Assembly (NCBI GenBank): GCA_938003715.1
Contig: CALKYK010000172.1
Location: forward strand, 1-6,178
Source: an uncultured Gammaproteobacteria bacterium
GTDB taxonomy: Bacteria > Pseudomonadota > Gammaproteobacteria > Steroidobacterales > Woeseiaceae
Direction of reading: 5' to 3'
Length of the DNA: 6,178 nucleotides
Shown in pieces: positions 1 to 5,232 of this stretch. The position numbers and the translations under genes are program-made. Position 1 is the stretch's first letter. Each line of letters opens with the position of its first letter. The notes under the pieces were generated by a model, which worked only from the letters and a program-made list of their open reading frames with translations, was not told where the DNA came from and ran no database searches.

Positions 1-105
1 CGACTCGAGCGCGTAGTTGACGCTCCGGGACGTGCCGACGAACGGGTCGCTGATCGTCCCGTCGAGATCGAAGATCAGCGTTTCGGCTTTTTCCGCTTCG
101 TGCAC
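1..105 (-). CDS. HAD-superfamily hydrolase (phosphoglycolate phosphatase-like), N-terminal part, cut by window edge
   Basis: Only the first 35 codons are in the window; the gene runs off the left edge. Residues 10-18 read LIFDLDGTI, the HAD motif I (DxDxT), where the first Asp (D13) is the nucleophile that becomes phosphorylated and the second (D15) is the general acid. The following SDPFVGTSRSVNYALES resembles the helical cap start of class IA phosphatases related to phosphoglycolate phosphatase. Family knowledge gives a Mg-dependent cytoplasmic phosphatase; the substrate cannot be told. No in-frame ATG precedes the motif, so I chose the GTG at 105, which puts DxDxT at the usual distance from the N-terminus. 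No good Shine-Dalgarno sequence stands before it. The VOC gene stop lies 8 bases upstream, so the two are probably cotranscribed and translationally coupled. The start is less certain than the family. Confidence 0.82.
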   Translation of the reverse strand, partial: MHEAEKAETLIFDLDGTISDPFVGTSRSVNYALES

Positions 106-113
106 GGCCCGAC

Positions 114-464
114 TCAGCGTTTCGATTCGGGCCGCGCGTGTTTCGGTTCGTAGATGCCGAGCCGCCCGCCGCCGGGCATAGTCACGTACGTCAGGCGTCC
201 CCAAATCGGCTCTTCCAGCGGCGCACAGTGCACGCCTTTTTTGTCGAGCGATGCGACCAGCACCTCGATGTCGTCGCACAGCAGGTACAGTTCGTGGCGC
301 TCACCCACGTCGTCGGGATGGACCGCCAGTTCCGACGGCGGCAAGCCGAAAATCAGCCAGCCGCCACCGGCGTCGACCGCATCGAGGTGCAGCGCGTCGC
401 GGAGAAATTCGCGATCCGCATTCGCATCCCTGCTGAAAATGACTGCGTGTGCGCCCGAAATCAT
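114..464 (-). CDS. VOC superfamily (glyoxalase/dioxygenase fold) protein
   Basis: A small soluble protein of 116 residues, the usual size of a single-domain VOC protein with two beta-alpha-beta-beta-beta modules. It opens with MISGAHAVIFSRD, a first strand bearing H6, continues through GGGWLIFGLPPSELAVHP and RHELYLLCDDIEVLVASL (H57 opening the second module), and ends TYVTMPGGGRLGIYEPKH with E106. H6, H57 and E106 sit where the metal ligands of metal-dependent VOC enzymes lie, so a metal site is plausible (inference). Members include glyoxalase I, fosfomycin-resistance enzymes and extradiol dioxygenases; the sequence does not decide among them. The frame is open to an ATG at 494, but the ATG at 464 is preceded by a strong GGGGGAG with a 7-base gap to the start and begins at the conserved first strand. 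It heads a probable two-gene operon with the HAD gene. Confidence 0.85.
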   Translation of the reverse strand: MISGAHAVIFSRDANADREFLRDALHLDAVDAGGGWLIFGLPPSELAVHPDDVGERHELYLLCDDIEVLVASLDKKGVHCAPLEEPIWGRLTYVTMPGGGRLGIYEPKHARPESKR

Positions 465-471
465 CGTACTT

Positions 472-478
472 CTCCCCC
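472..478 (-). promoter_or_regulatory. Ribosome binding site of the VOC gene
   Basis: On the minus strand the bases read GGGGGAG, and the spacer AAGTACG (7 bases) leads to the ATG at 464. This site decides the start at 464 over the in-frame ATG at 494, which has nothing comparable in front of it. Confidence 0.75.
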
Positions 479-493
479 ACCGGCGGATGCACA

Positions 494-499
494 ACTATA
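494..499 (-). promoter_or_regulatory. Candidate -10 box for the VOC-HAD operon
   Basis: The minus strand reads TATAGT (5 of 6 bases match TATAAT) inside an otherwise GC-rich spacer. A start site about 7 bases on would give a leader of some 23 bases holding the Shine-Dalgarno site. I see no good -35 hexamer 16-18 bases upstream, so the call rests on the -10 box and its position. Confidence 0.4.
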
Positions 500-535
500 G
501 GGTCGGCAGCGCGCGGCCGCTACCGTCGCGGTTAG

Positions 536-557
536 TACCGCAAAGGCGATTGCGGTA
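536..557. repeat. Perfect inverted repeat, 8-base arms with 6-base spacer; candidate operator
   Basis: TACCGCAA (536-543) is matched by its exact reverse complement TTGCGGTA (550-557), separated by AGGCGA. It lies in the 131-base spacer between the divergent VOC and amidohydrolase genes, 38 bases before the amidohydrolase ATG. A dyad of this size in a divergent promoter region is typical of a dimeric transcription factor site (inference). It could also fold as an RNA hairpin if transcription starts upstream of it. No regulator gene is present in the window. Confidence 0.6.
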
Positions 558-561
558 TGGT
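556..561 (+). promoter_or_regulatory. Weak candidate -10 box for the amidohydrolase pair
   Basis: TATGGT (4 of 6 consensus bases) overlaps the right end of the inverted repeat. With the poor TTAGTA at 532-537 as -35, the spacing would be 18 bases and the dyad would fill the promoter spacer. Both hexamers are weak; this is the best candidate I can see rather than a firm call. Confidence 0.22.
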
Positions 562-595
562 CGGCCGTCCGACGCGAACAAAAAAAGAGAAACCG

Positions 596-1918
596 ATGAC
601 AAAGCCGTCGCAGGCGCTGCCGATCATGCTGACCATTTCCCTCCTTGCAGCCGTTACTGCCGGGGAAGCCGGCGCCGAAACGCTGGCGTTCACCGGCGCA
701 ACGATCATGCCGGTGGCGTCCGAGCCGATCGAGGACGGCGTACTGGTCATCGAGGATGCGGAAATCGTCGCGGTCGGCGCGGCGGGAAGCGTTCGGGTTC
801 CGCGCAACGCCGAAGTCGTCGATGCGACCGGCAAGGTCATCATTCCCGGCCTCGTCGATTCGCACAGCCACATCGGCGAGGTTGCCGGCGCGGACCGCTC
901 CGCGCCGATCCAGCCAGAGGCACGCGTTCTCGACTCGATCAACGTGCGCGACGCGGGCGTTCGGCGCGCGCTGGCCGGCGGCGTCACGACGGCAAACCTG
1001 ATGTCCGGGTCGGGCCACCTGATGAGTGGCCAGACGATTTACGTCAAGCTGCGCGACGGCAATTCGATCGAGTCGATCGCCTACAAGCGGCCCGACGGGC
1101 GCGTTGCCGGCGGCATGAAAATGGCGAACGGCACCAACCCGAGGCGCGACCCGCCGTTTCCCGGCACCCGGGCCAAGGCTGCCGCGCTGGTCCGGCAGCA
1201 GTTTGTTGCGGCGCAGGAATACGCGGCGAAAATCGAGGCGGCCGACGGCGACGCGAGCAAGATGCCCGACCGCGACCTCGGCAAGGAGGCGCTGCTCGAA
1301 GTGCTCGACGGCTCGCGCATGGTGCATCACCACACGCACCGGCACGACGACATCCTCACGGTGCTGCGATTGAAGGAGGAATTCGGCTTTCGCGTCGTGC
1401 TGCACCACGTCAGCGAGGCGCACCGCGTGGCCGACGAGATTGCCGCTGCCGGTGTGCCCGTTTCGCTGATCGTCATCGACAGTCCGGGGGGCAAACTCGA
1501 AGCGCAGTACACGGATTTCGAAAACGCGCCGGCGCTGGAGCGTGCGGGCGCGGAGGTCGGCTTCCACACCGACGACTACGTTACCGACTCCCGCCTGTTC
1601 CTGCGCCAGGCCGCGTTCGGCGTGCGGGCCGGCATGTCACGCGAGAAAGCGCTCGAGGCGATGACGCTGGCGGGGGCACGGATGCTCGATCTCGAAGACC
1701 GCATCGGCACGCTGGAGCGAGGCAAGGACGCGGATTTCGTCGTCCTGTCCGGCGATCCGTTCAGTGTCTACACGCAGGTGCTCGAAACCTGGGTCGAGGG
1801 CGTGAAGCGCTTCGACCGCAGCGACCCGGACGATCGTGCGGTTGCCGAGGGCGGCTTTGGTGTCCTGCAGCCGTCGACTGCGTTCGAGTTCCACGGCTAC
1901 GCGGAGGGTCATCGATGA
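596..1918 (+). CDS. Exported imidazolonepropionase-like amidohydrolase with intact metal site
   Basis: A 440-residue metal-dependent hydrolase of the amidohydrolase superfamily (TIM barrel with a small beta domain formed by both ends). Residues 1-27 form a signal peptide: a polar start, a hydrophobic core around LTISLLAAV and an AGA-ET cleavage site, so the enzyme should act in the periplasm or beyond. H90 and H92 (VDSHSH, strand 1), H246/H248 (HTHRHDDI), H271 (LHHVSEAH) and D326 (FHTDD) match the superfamily ligand and catalytic positions. The C-terminal GTLERGKDADFVVLSGDPF is the usual return to the beta domain. Relatives hydrolyse cyclic amides or dipeptides; the substrate here is unknown. 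I chose ATG 596 over the in-frame ATG at 557 because 557 lies inside the inverted repeat and would make an overlong n-region. The ribosome site is weak (AAGAGA). The TGA overlaps the next gene's ATG, so this is the first gene of a two-gene operon. Confidence 0.88.
   Translation: MTKPSQALPIMLTISLLAAVTAGEAGAETLAFTGATIMPVASEPIEDGVLVIEDAEIVAVGAAGSVRVPRNAEVVDATGKVIIPGLVDSHSHIGEVAGADRSAPIQPEARVLDSINVRDAGVRRALAGGVTTANLMSGSGHLMSGQTIYVKLRDGNSIESIAYKRPDGRVAGGMKMANGTNPRRDPPFPGTRAKAAALVRQQFVAAQEYAAKIEAADGDASKMPDRDLGKEALLEVLDGSRMVHHHTHRHDDILTVLRLKEEFGFRVVLHHVSEAHRVADEIAAAGVPVSLIVIDSPGGKLEAQYTDFENAPALERAGAEVGFHTDDYVTDSRLFLRQAAFGVRAGMSREKALEAMTLAGARMLDLEDRIGTLERGKDADFVVLSGDPFSVYTQVLETWVEGVKRFDRSDPDDRAVAEGGFGVLQPSTAFEFHGYAEGHR
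1903..1907 (+). promoter_or_regulatory. Strong ribosome binding site of the second amidohydrolase
   Basis: GGAGG followed by GTCATCG (7 bases) precedes the ATG at 1915, inside the last codons of the first amidohydrolase gene. Together with the ATGA overlap it supports coupled yet efficient initiation of the second gene and fixes its start, although the frame stays open far upstream. Confidence 0.75.
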
Positions 1919-3150
1919 AGCGCCTGCTGATTTCTCTTGCCGCCGCGTGCATGCTGCCCGTGGGCGCCGCCGTGGCCGCCGACATCGCCGTGCGCGGCGA
2001 GCGCATTTACCCTGTGACCGGTGCGCCTATCGACAACGGCGTGGTCCTGATTCGCGACGGACGCATCGCTGCGGTTGGACCGGCATCGGAGGTCGCGGTG
2101 CCGGCGGGCATCCAGGTCGTCGATGCCGCCGTTGTGACACCCGGCTTGATCGACGCGCACACGGTCGTCGGCATGGTCGGCTACCTGAGCCAGGACGGCG
2201 ACCAGGACCAGCTCGAGCGTTCCGAGGCCATGCAGCCGGAACTGCGCGCCGTCGACGCCTACAACGCGCGTGAGCCGCTGATCGAATGGCTGCGGACGTT
2301 CGGCATCACGACCATTCACAGCGGTCACGGCCCGGGCGAGATCATTTCCGGCCAGACCCTGATCGCGAAAACCAGCGGCGACACGGTGGCGGACGCGGTC
2401 GTCGTGCCGTCGGCCATGGTCGCAGCCACGATCGGTGAGGGCGCCGTCATGTCGGGCGGCGACGCCCGCCAGAGCCCGGGAACGCGCAGCAAGGTTGCTG
2501 CGATGTTGCGTGCCGAATTGCTGAAAGCGCGCAAGTATCTGGGGGACATGGAGGCATCGGAGCGCGATGACGAAAAAGATCCGCCAACGCGTGACCTGCG
2601 TATGGAGTCGTTGGCACGGGTCCTGACCGGTGATACGCCGCTGCTGGTCACCGCGCACCGGCACAACGACATTTCCACTGCGCTGCGCATTGCCGAGGAG
2701 TTCGGCATCGACATCGTGCTCGACGGCGCCGCGGAAAGTTATCTCTTGATCGACGAAATCCGCGCCGCGGGGATCCCGGTCGTGATCCACCCGGCGATGG
2801 CGCGCGCTTCGGGCGAGCGCGAAAACCTGTCGTTCACGACGGCCGCGCGGCTGATCGAAGCAGGCATTCCGGTCGCGTTCCAGAGCGGATTCGAGGGCTA
2901 CGTGCCGAAAACGCGCGTGGTGCTGTTCGAGGCGGCCGTCACGTTGCAGCACGGCCTGTCGTTCGACCAGGCGCTACGCGCGGTCACGATCGAGGCGGCT
3001 CGCATCCTCGGTATCGATGCTCGCGTCGGCAGCATCGAGCCCGGCAAGGACGGCGACCTGGCGTTGTACGACGGTGATCCGTTCGAGTACACGACGCACG
3101 CCGTCGGCACCGTCATCGACGGCGTGCTGGTGTCGAACGTGACGAAATGA
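1915..3150 (+). CDS. Exported amidohydrolase-family protein lacking most metal ligands (probable pseudoenzyme)
   Basis: A full-length 411-residue amidohydrolase-fold protein. Residues 1-22 are a signal peptide (MKRLLISLAAACMLP, AVA-AD cleavage). The beta-domain ends are well kept: ADIAVRGERIYPVTGAPIDNG at the start and GSIEPGKDGDLALYDGDPFEY at the end. The metal site is not: HxH is DAHTV (H82 kept, second His is V84), HxH of strand 5 is TAHRH (T246, H248), the strand 6 His is G271 (VLDGAAES) and the strand 8 Asp is G325 (FQSGFEGY). The reading frame is intact and the stretches SGQTLIAKTSGDTV, ARASGERENLSF and GYVPKTRVVLFEA look like constrained family blocks, so this does not look like a decaying gene. 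It overlaps the first amidohydrolase by ATGA and should be made with it. It may be a non-catalytic partner, or use different chemistry (inference). It ends 4 bases from the convergent membrane-protein gene. Confidence 0.86.
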   Translation: MKRLLISLAAACMLPVGAAVAADIAVRGERIYPVTGAPIDNGVVLIRDGRIAAVGPASEVAVPAGIQVVDAAVVTPGLIDAHTVVGMVGYLSQDGDQDQLERSEAMQPELRAVDAYNAREPLIEWLRTFGITTIHSGHGPGEIISGQTLIAKTSGDTVADAVVVPSAMVAATIGEGAVMSGGDARQSPGTRSKVAAMLRAELLKARKYLGDMEASERDDEKDPPTRDLRMESLARVLTGDTPLLVTAHRHNDISTALRIAEEFGIDIVLDGAAESYLLIDEIRAAGIPVVIHPAMARASGERENLSFTTAARLIEAGIPVAFQSGFEGYVPKTRVVLFEAAVTLQHGLSFDQALRAVTIEAARILGIDARVGSIEPGKDGDLALYDGDPFEYTTHAVGTVIDGVLVSNVTK

Positions 3151-3154
3151 TGCT

Positions 3155-3538
3155 TTACGGGGACGCCGGCTTGCCGAACAGCGCGTGCCGGCGCGCATAG
3201 AGAAAGCAGAGTACGCCGAGCACGACGAAGACCGCACCATAAACTGGCAGGAACGCATCACCGAGCAGTTCCCGGGGCGTCTTCGCCCAGAACAGCGCCA
3301 TGAACGCATGGCAGGTTGCGAGAAAGAAAATCCAGAACAGCAGCTGCTTCGCCCAGCGCTCCCCGCGCAGCCCGAAACGGGCGAGGTTGCCGAACACGAT
3401 TGCGAGGAACAGGATCATCGTCGGGATGACGAAGTGCTTGCCGATGATGAACGTCTGCAGCACGCCAAGCAGAGCGCCGATCGTGATCAGGGTGGCAACC
3501 AGTTCGAGCGAGTTTTCCATTGAAAACAGATTTTTCAT
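3155..3538 (-). CDS. Small four-helix integral membrane protein of unknown function
   Basis: A 127-residue protein I do not recognise. It has four predicted membrane helices: about residues 11-33 (LELVATLITIGALLGVLQTF), 36-53 (FVIPTMILFLAIVFGNLA), 64-85 (KQLLFWIFFLATCHAFMALF) and 96-114 (FLPVYGAVFVVLGVLCFLY). Short basic segments RFGLRGERWAK and ARRHALFGK follow helices 2 and 4; by the positive-inside rule this puts both ends and the 2-3 loop on the cytoplasmic side. There is no signal peptide and no catalytic motif. I chose ATG 3538 because CCGGAG stands 7 bases before it; the frame continues upstream into the MlrC-like gene without start support, and the Met at codon 7 has no ribosome site. 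The gene follows the MlrC-like gene after 19 bases, so the two likely share a transcript. A transport or anchoring role for its neighbour is only a guess. Confidence 0.72.
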   Translation of the reverse strand: MKNLFSMENSLELVATLITIGALLGVLQTFIIGKHFVIPTMILFLAIVFGNLARFGLRGERWAKQLLFWIFFLATCHAFMALFWAKTPRELLGDAFLPVYGAVFVVLGVLCFLYARRHALFGKPASP

Positions 3539-3557
3539 CGATTGTCTCCGGGCGATG

Positions 3558-5111
3558 TCACTGTCGTGACGGCGGTGTGCCGTAAGGATAATAATTGCCG
3601 AGGTCAACGTTTTCGTAAGGAAGCGCGTCCAGGTGAACGGTCCCGACGAACGGTCCCGGTGCGTCGACGATGACAATCGTCTTTGCGTAGCCGGTTTCGG
3701 CGAAGCCGCGCCGGAAGTGTACGCGGGACTTCACCACGAACATATCGAAGTCGTCGGGGTGCAGCGGCCCGAACTCGAGCTGCTCGGTCCAGATCACCTG
3801 TTCCAGTGCCGGCGTAATGATCAGTGCGTTGCGATCGCCGAACGAAACCACGGCAACCTCGTCGTAGTCGAGGCCGGGACCGAACCAGGTCAGCGTGCCG
3901 TCCACCTTGACCGGCGAGCCGCTCGCGGGTCCGGCGAATCCGCCGACCGGCATGCTGAAGCGATCGGCTGCCTGCGCATTGGCGCTTTTCAGAGAGTCGA
4001 TGACGCGCTCGTCGCGGATCGTTGCCACCAGCACGCCGGAAAGTTGCTGCTCGATGACCTGTTCGAGCATCCAGGTCGCATCGCCGCTGCGGTCGCTGTA
4101 GTCGGCCAGTACGATCGGCGTGTCGCCGGCCGCAAACGCTGACGCGGCGCGTTCCGCGGCGACGGCGGGCTGCGCAAACTCGTCGCGAAACAGGTCTTCC
4201 CGCACGCGCCAGATGAAATCCGACATGTCGTCGGCGATGCGCTCTGCCAGTTCCCGGTCATTATTGGTCATCACGTGCACGGTTGCGCCGACATCCGGCA
4301 CGTCGGACCACGGAAAGCCGTACGCGACGCTGACGTACACGTCTTTCTCCCGCGATTCCCAGCGTCGTGCGCGCTCCATGATGTCCATCGACGGCGAGCG
4401 ACCGGTCCACTGCACGACAGTCGGCGTGATGACGCCCGGCTTGCGCGTTGCCGTCGTCGGCTTGTAAAGGCCGCGCGCGATGCGAACCAGTGCGCGCAGT
4501 GAGCGGTCGCCCTGCAGCCCCGAATCGTAGTGCGGGTAGCGCTTCGTGATGAAAGCCATGTCCGCCCAGCGCAGGAACTCCTCGTCCTCGTTCGCGTGCA
4601 GGTCGAAGGAGCCGACGATCGCCACGTCCGTTCCGACGACCTCGCGAAAACGTCGTGCGATTTCGGCCTCGGGCCGGGGGATATTGCGCACAGCCATGGC
4701 GCCGTGCAGCGCCAGGTATACGCCGTCGACCGGCATGGCCTCGCGCAGGTCGTCGAGCATGCGGTCCATGAAGTGATCGAACGCTTCTTCGGTCGTCCAG
4801 CTCGCCGACGAACCGCCCCACACGCCGGCCGGCGACTCGAGACCGACCAGCTCGACGTCGCTGTACTCCTCTGCCGCCCGTACGAAGCCGTCGATGTAGG
4901 ATCCCGCCGACAGCACTTCGTCGCCCTTATAGGGTGGCCGAATGCGCGTCCAGGCCTCGATGCCGCTGTCGCCGCCGGGACAGAACGTGCAGGTCTCGTG
5001 TGAAAACGTCATCACGGCAAAGCGCAGTGACTCGGACCGGCCGGCATCTTCCGAACAGCCGGCGACGACCAGTCCCAGCATCAGCGTCGCGACGACGCGC
5101 ACATGTTTCAT
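3558..5111 (-). CDS. M81/MlrC-family metallopeptidase-like lipoprotein
   Basis: A 517-residue protein of the MlrC (microcystinase C) family, peptidase family M81, with the N-terminal catalytic domain at about 30-320 and the MlrC C-terminal domain at about 330-505. The first 19 residues form a lipoprotein signal: MKHVRVVATLMLGLVVAGCS, with C19 as the lipidated residue and S20 at +2, which favours the outer membrane. Predicted zinc and active-site residues are present: E39 (SHET), H136 (ALHGAM), D170 and H172 (SFDLHAN) and H194 (RYPHYD). The 136-170-172-194 spacing equals that recalled for His150, Asp184, His186 and His208 in MlrC of Sphingomonas. MlrC cleaves linearised microcystin; relatives have unknown substrates, and this is not evidence for toxin breakdown. 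An unusual CTFC (C41, C44) follows E39. AGGGGGA five to six bases before ATG 5111 fixes the start. It probably heads an operon with the membrane protein. Confidence 0.88.
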   Translation of the reverse strand: MKHVRVVATLMLGLVVAGCSEDAGRSESLRFAVMTFSHETCTFCPGGDSGIEAWTRIRPPYKGDEVLSAGSYIDGFVRAAEEYSDVELVGLESPAGVWGGSSASWTTEEAFDHFMDRMLDDLREAMPVDGVYLALHGAMAVRNIPRPEAEIARRFREVVGTDVAIVGSFDLHANEDEEFLRWADMAFITKRYPHYDSGLQGDRSLRALVRIARGLYKPTTATRKPGVITPTVVQWTGRSPSMDIMERARRWESREKDVYVSVAYGFPWSDVPDVGATVHVMTNNDRELAERIADDMSDFIWRVREDLFRDEFAQPAVAAERAASAFAAGDTPIVLADYSDRSGDATWMLEQVIEQQLSGVLVATIRDERVIDSLKSANAQAADRFSMPVGGFAGPASGSPVKVDGTLTWFGPGLDYDEVAVVSFGDRNALIITPALEQVIWTEQLEFGPLHPDDFDMFVVKSRVHFRRGFAETGYAKTIVIVDAPGPFVGTVHLDALPYENVDLGNYYPYGTPPSRQ

Positions 5112-5115
5112 GTTT

Positions 5116-5122
5116 TCCCCCT
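5116..5122 (-). promoter_or_regulatory. Ribosome binding site of the MlrC-like gene
   Basis: The minus strand reads AGGGGGA, then AAAC, then the ATG at 5111. The frame is open for another 124 codons upstream, through the divergent promoter region; this site and the signal peptide that follows immediately settle the start. Confidence 0.7.
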
Positions 5123-5127
5123 GGACG

Positions 5128-5157
5128 CGATCCGGTCGCACATCACGCGCCGGATCG
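5128..5157. repeat. Perfect inverted repeat, 8-base arms with 14-base spacer, in the MlrC-like gene leader
   Basis: CGATCCGG (5128-5135) pairs with its exact reverse complement CCGGATCG (5150-5157). It sits 17 bases upstream of the MlrC-like ATG, between the candidate -10 box and the ribosome site. As DNA it could be an operator downstream of the promoter; as RNA it could form a GC-rich 8-base-pair stem just before the Shine-Dalgarno sequence. It does not resemble the other inverted repeat at 536-557, so one shared regulator is not suggested. Confidence 0.55.
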
Positions 5158-5176
5158 TTGCCGTATTGTTGCAGGC

Positions 5177-5182
5177 ATTGTA
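5177..5182 (-). promoter_or_regulatory. Candidate -10 box of the MlrC-like operon
   Basis: TACAAT on the minus strand (5 of 6 consensus bases). Transcription would start near 5170 and give a leader of about 60 bases that holds the inverted repeat. No convincing -35 hexamer is visible 17 bases upstream (TGCCGG). Confidence 0.4.
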
Positions 5183-5220
5183 GCCGACGGTCGACGAGGC
5201 CGGCACCGCCCGTCGTTCTA

Positions 5221-5226
5221 TATACT
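5221..5226 (+). promoter_or_regulatory. Candidate -10 box of the SDR gene, placed for a leaderless or near-leaderless transcript
   Basis: TATACT (5 of 6 consensus bases), within TATATACT at 5219-5226, ends 6 bases before the SDR ATG at 5233. A start site at the normal distance would fall on or next to the ATG. No Shine-Dalgarno sequence lies between the box and the ATG (GCGCGC only), which fits leaderless translation. No clear -35 is seen. Confidence 0.45.
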
Positions 5227-5232
5227 GCGCGC

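Noticed and set aside
461..1567. Long minus-strand open frame opposite the first amidohydrolase (368 codons)
   Set aside because: Mirror frame common in GC-rich genes; the translation shows no domain, has abnormal Arg/His/Val content, and overlaps the start of the well-supported VOC gene.
154..1914. Plus-strand frame of the second amidohydrolase stays open for 587 codons upstream, as if one protein of nearly 1000 residues
   Set aside because: The upstream part is low-complexity Arg/Ala/Gly-rich sequence, the out-of-frame shadow of the VOC and first amidohydrolase genes. A ribosome site, ATG and signal peptide at 1915 mark the real start.
1909..2952. Long minus-strand open frame opposite the second amidohydrolase (347 codons)
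   Set aside because: Same codon-position mirror effect; no recognisable motif, no ribosome site, and the plus-strand product is clearly a real family member.
3166..3194. Inverted GCCGGC pair at the convergent junction as a terminator
   Set aside because: Short self-complementary GC hexamers are frequent in this sequence, they lie in coding bases, and no T-run follows on either strand.
3539..3676. Upstream extension of the membrane-protein frame to 173 codons
   Set aside because: It overlaps the C-terminal coding part of the MlrC-like gene, lacks a ribosome site, and adds a non-membrane, basic segment before the start with GGAG at 3538.
3558..5111. Reading the MlrC-like gene as evidence of microcystin degradation
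   Set aside because: No mlrA-, mlrB- or mlrD-like gene is in the window, and the family is broad. Only family membership is supported.
4942..5232. Upstream extension of the SDR frame by 97 codons
   Set aside because: It overlaps the MlrC-like gene in antisense and has no motif; the Rossmann fold begins right after the ATG at 5233.
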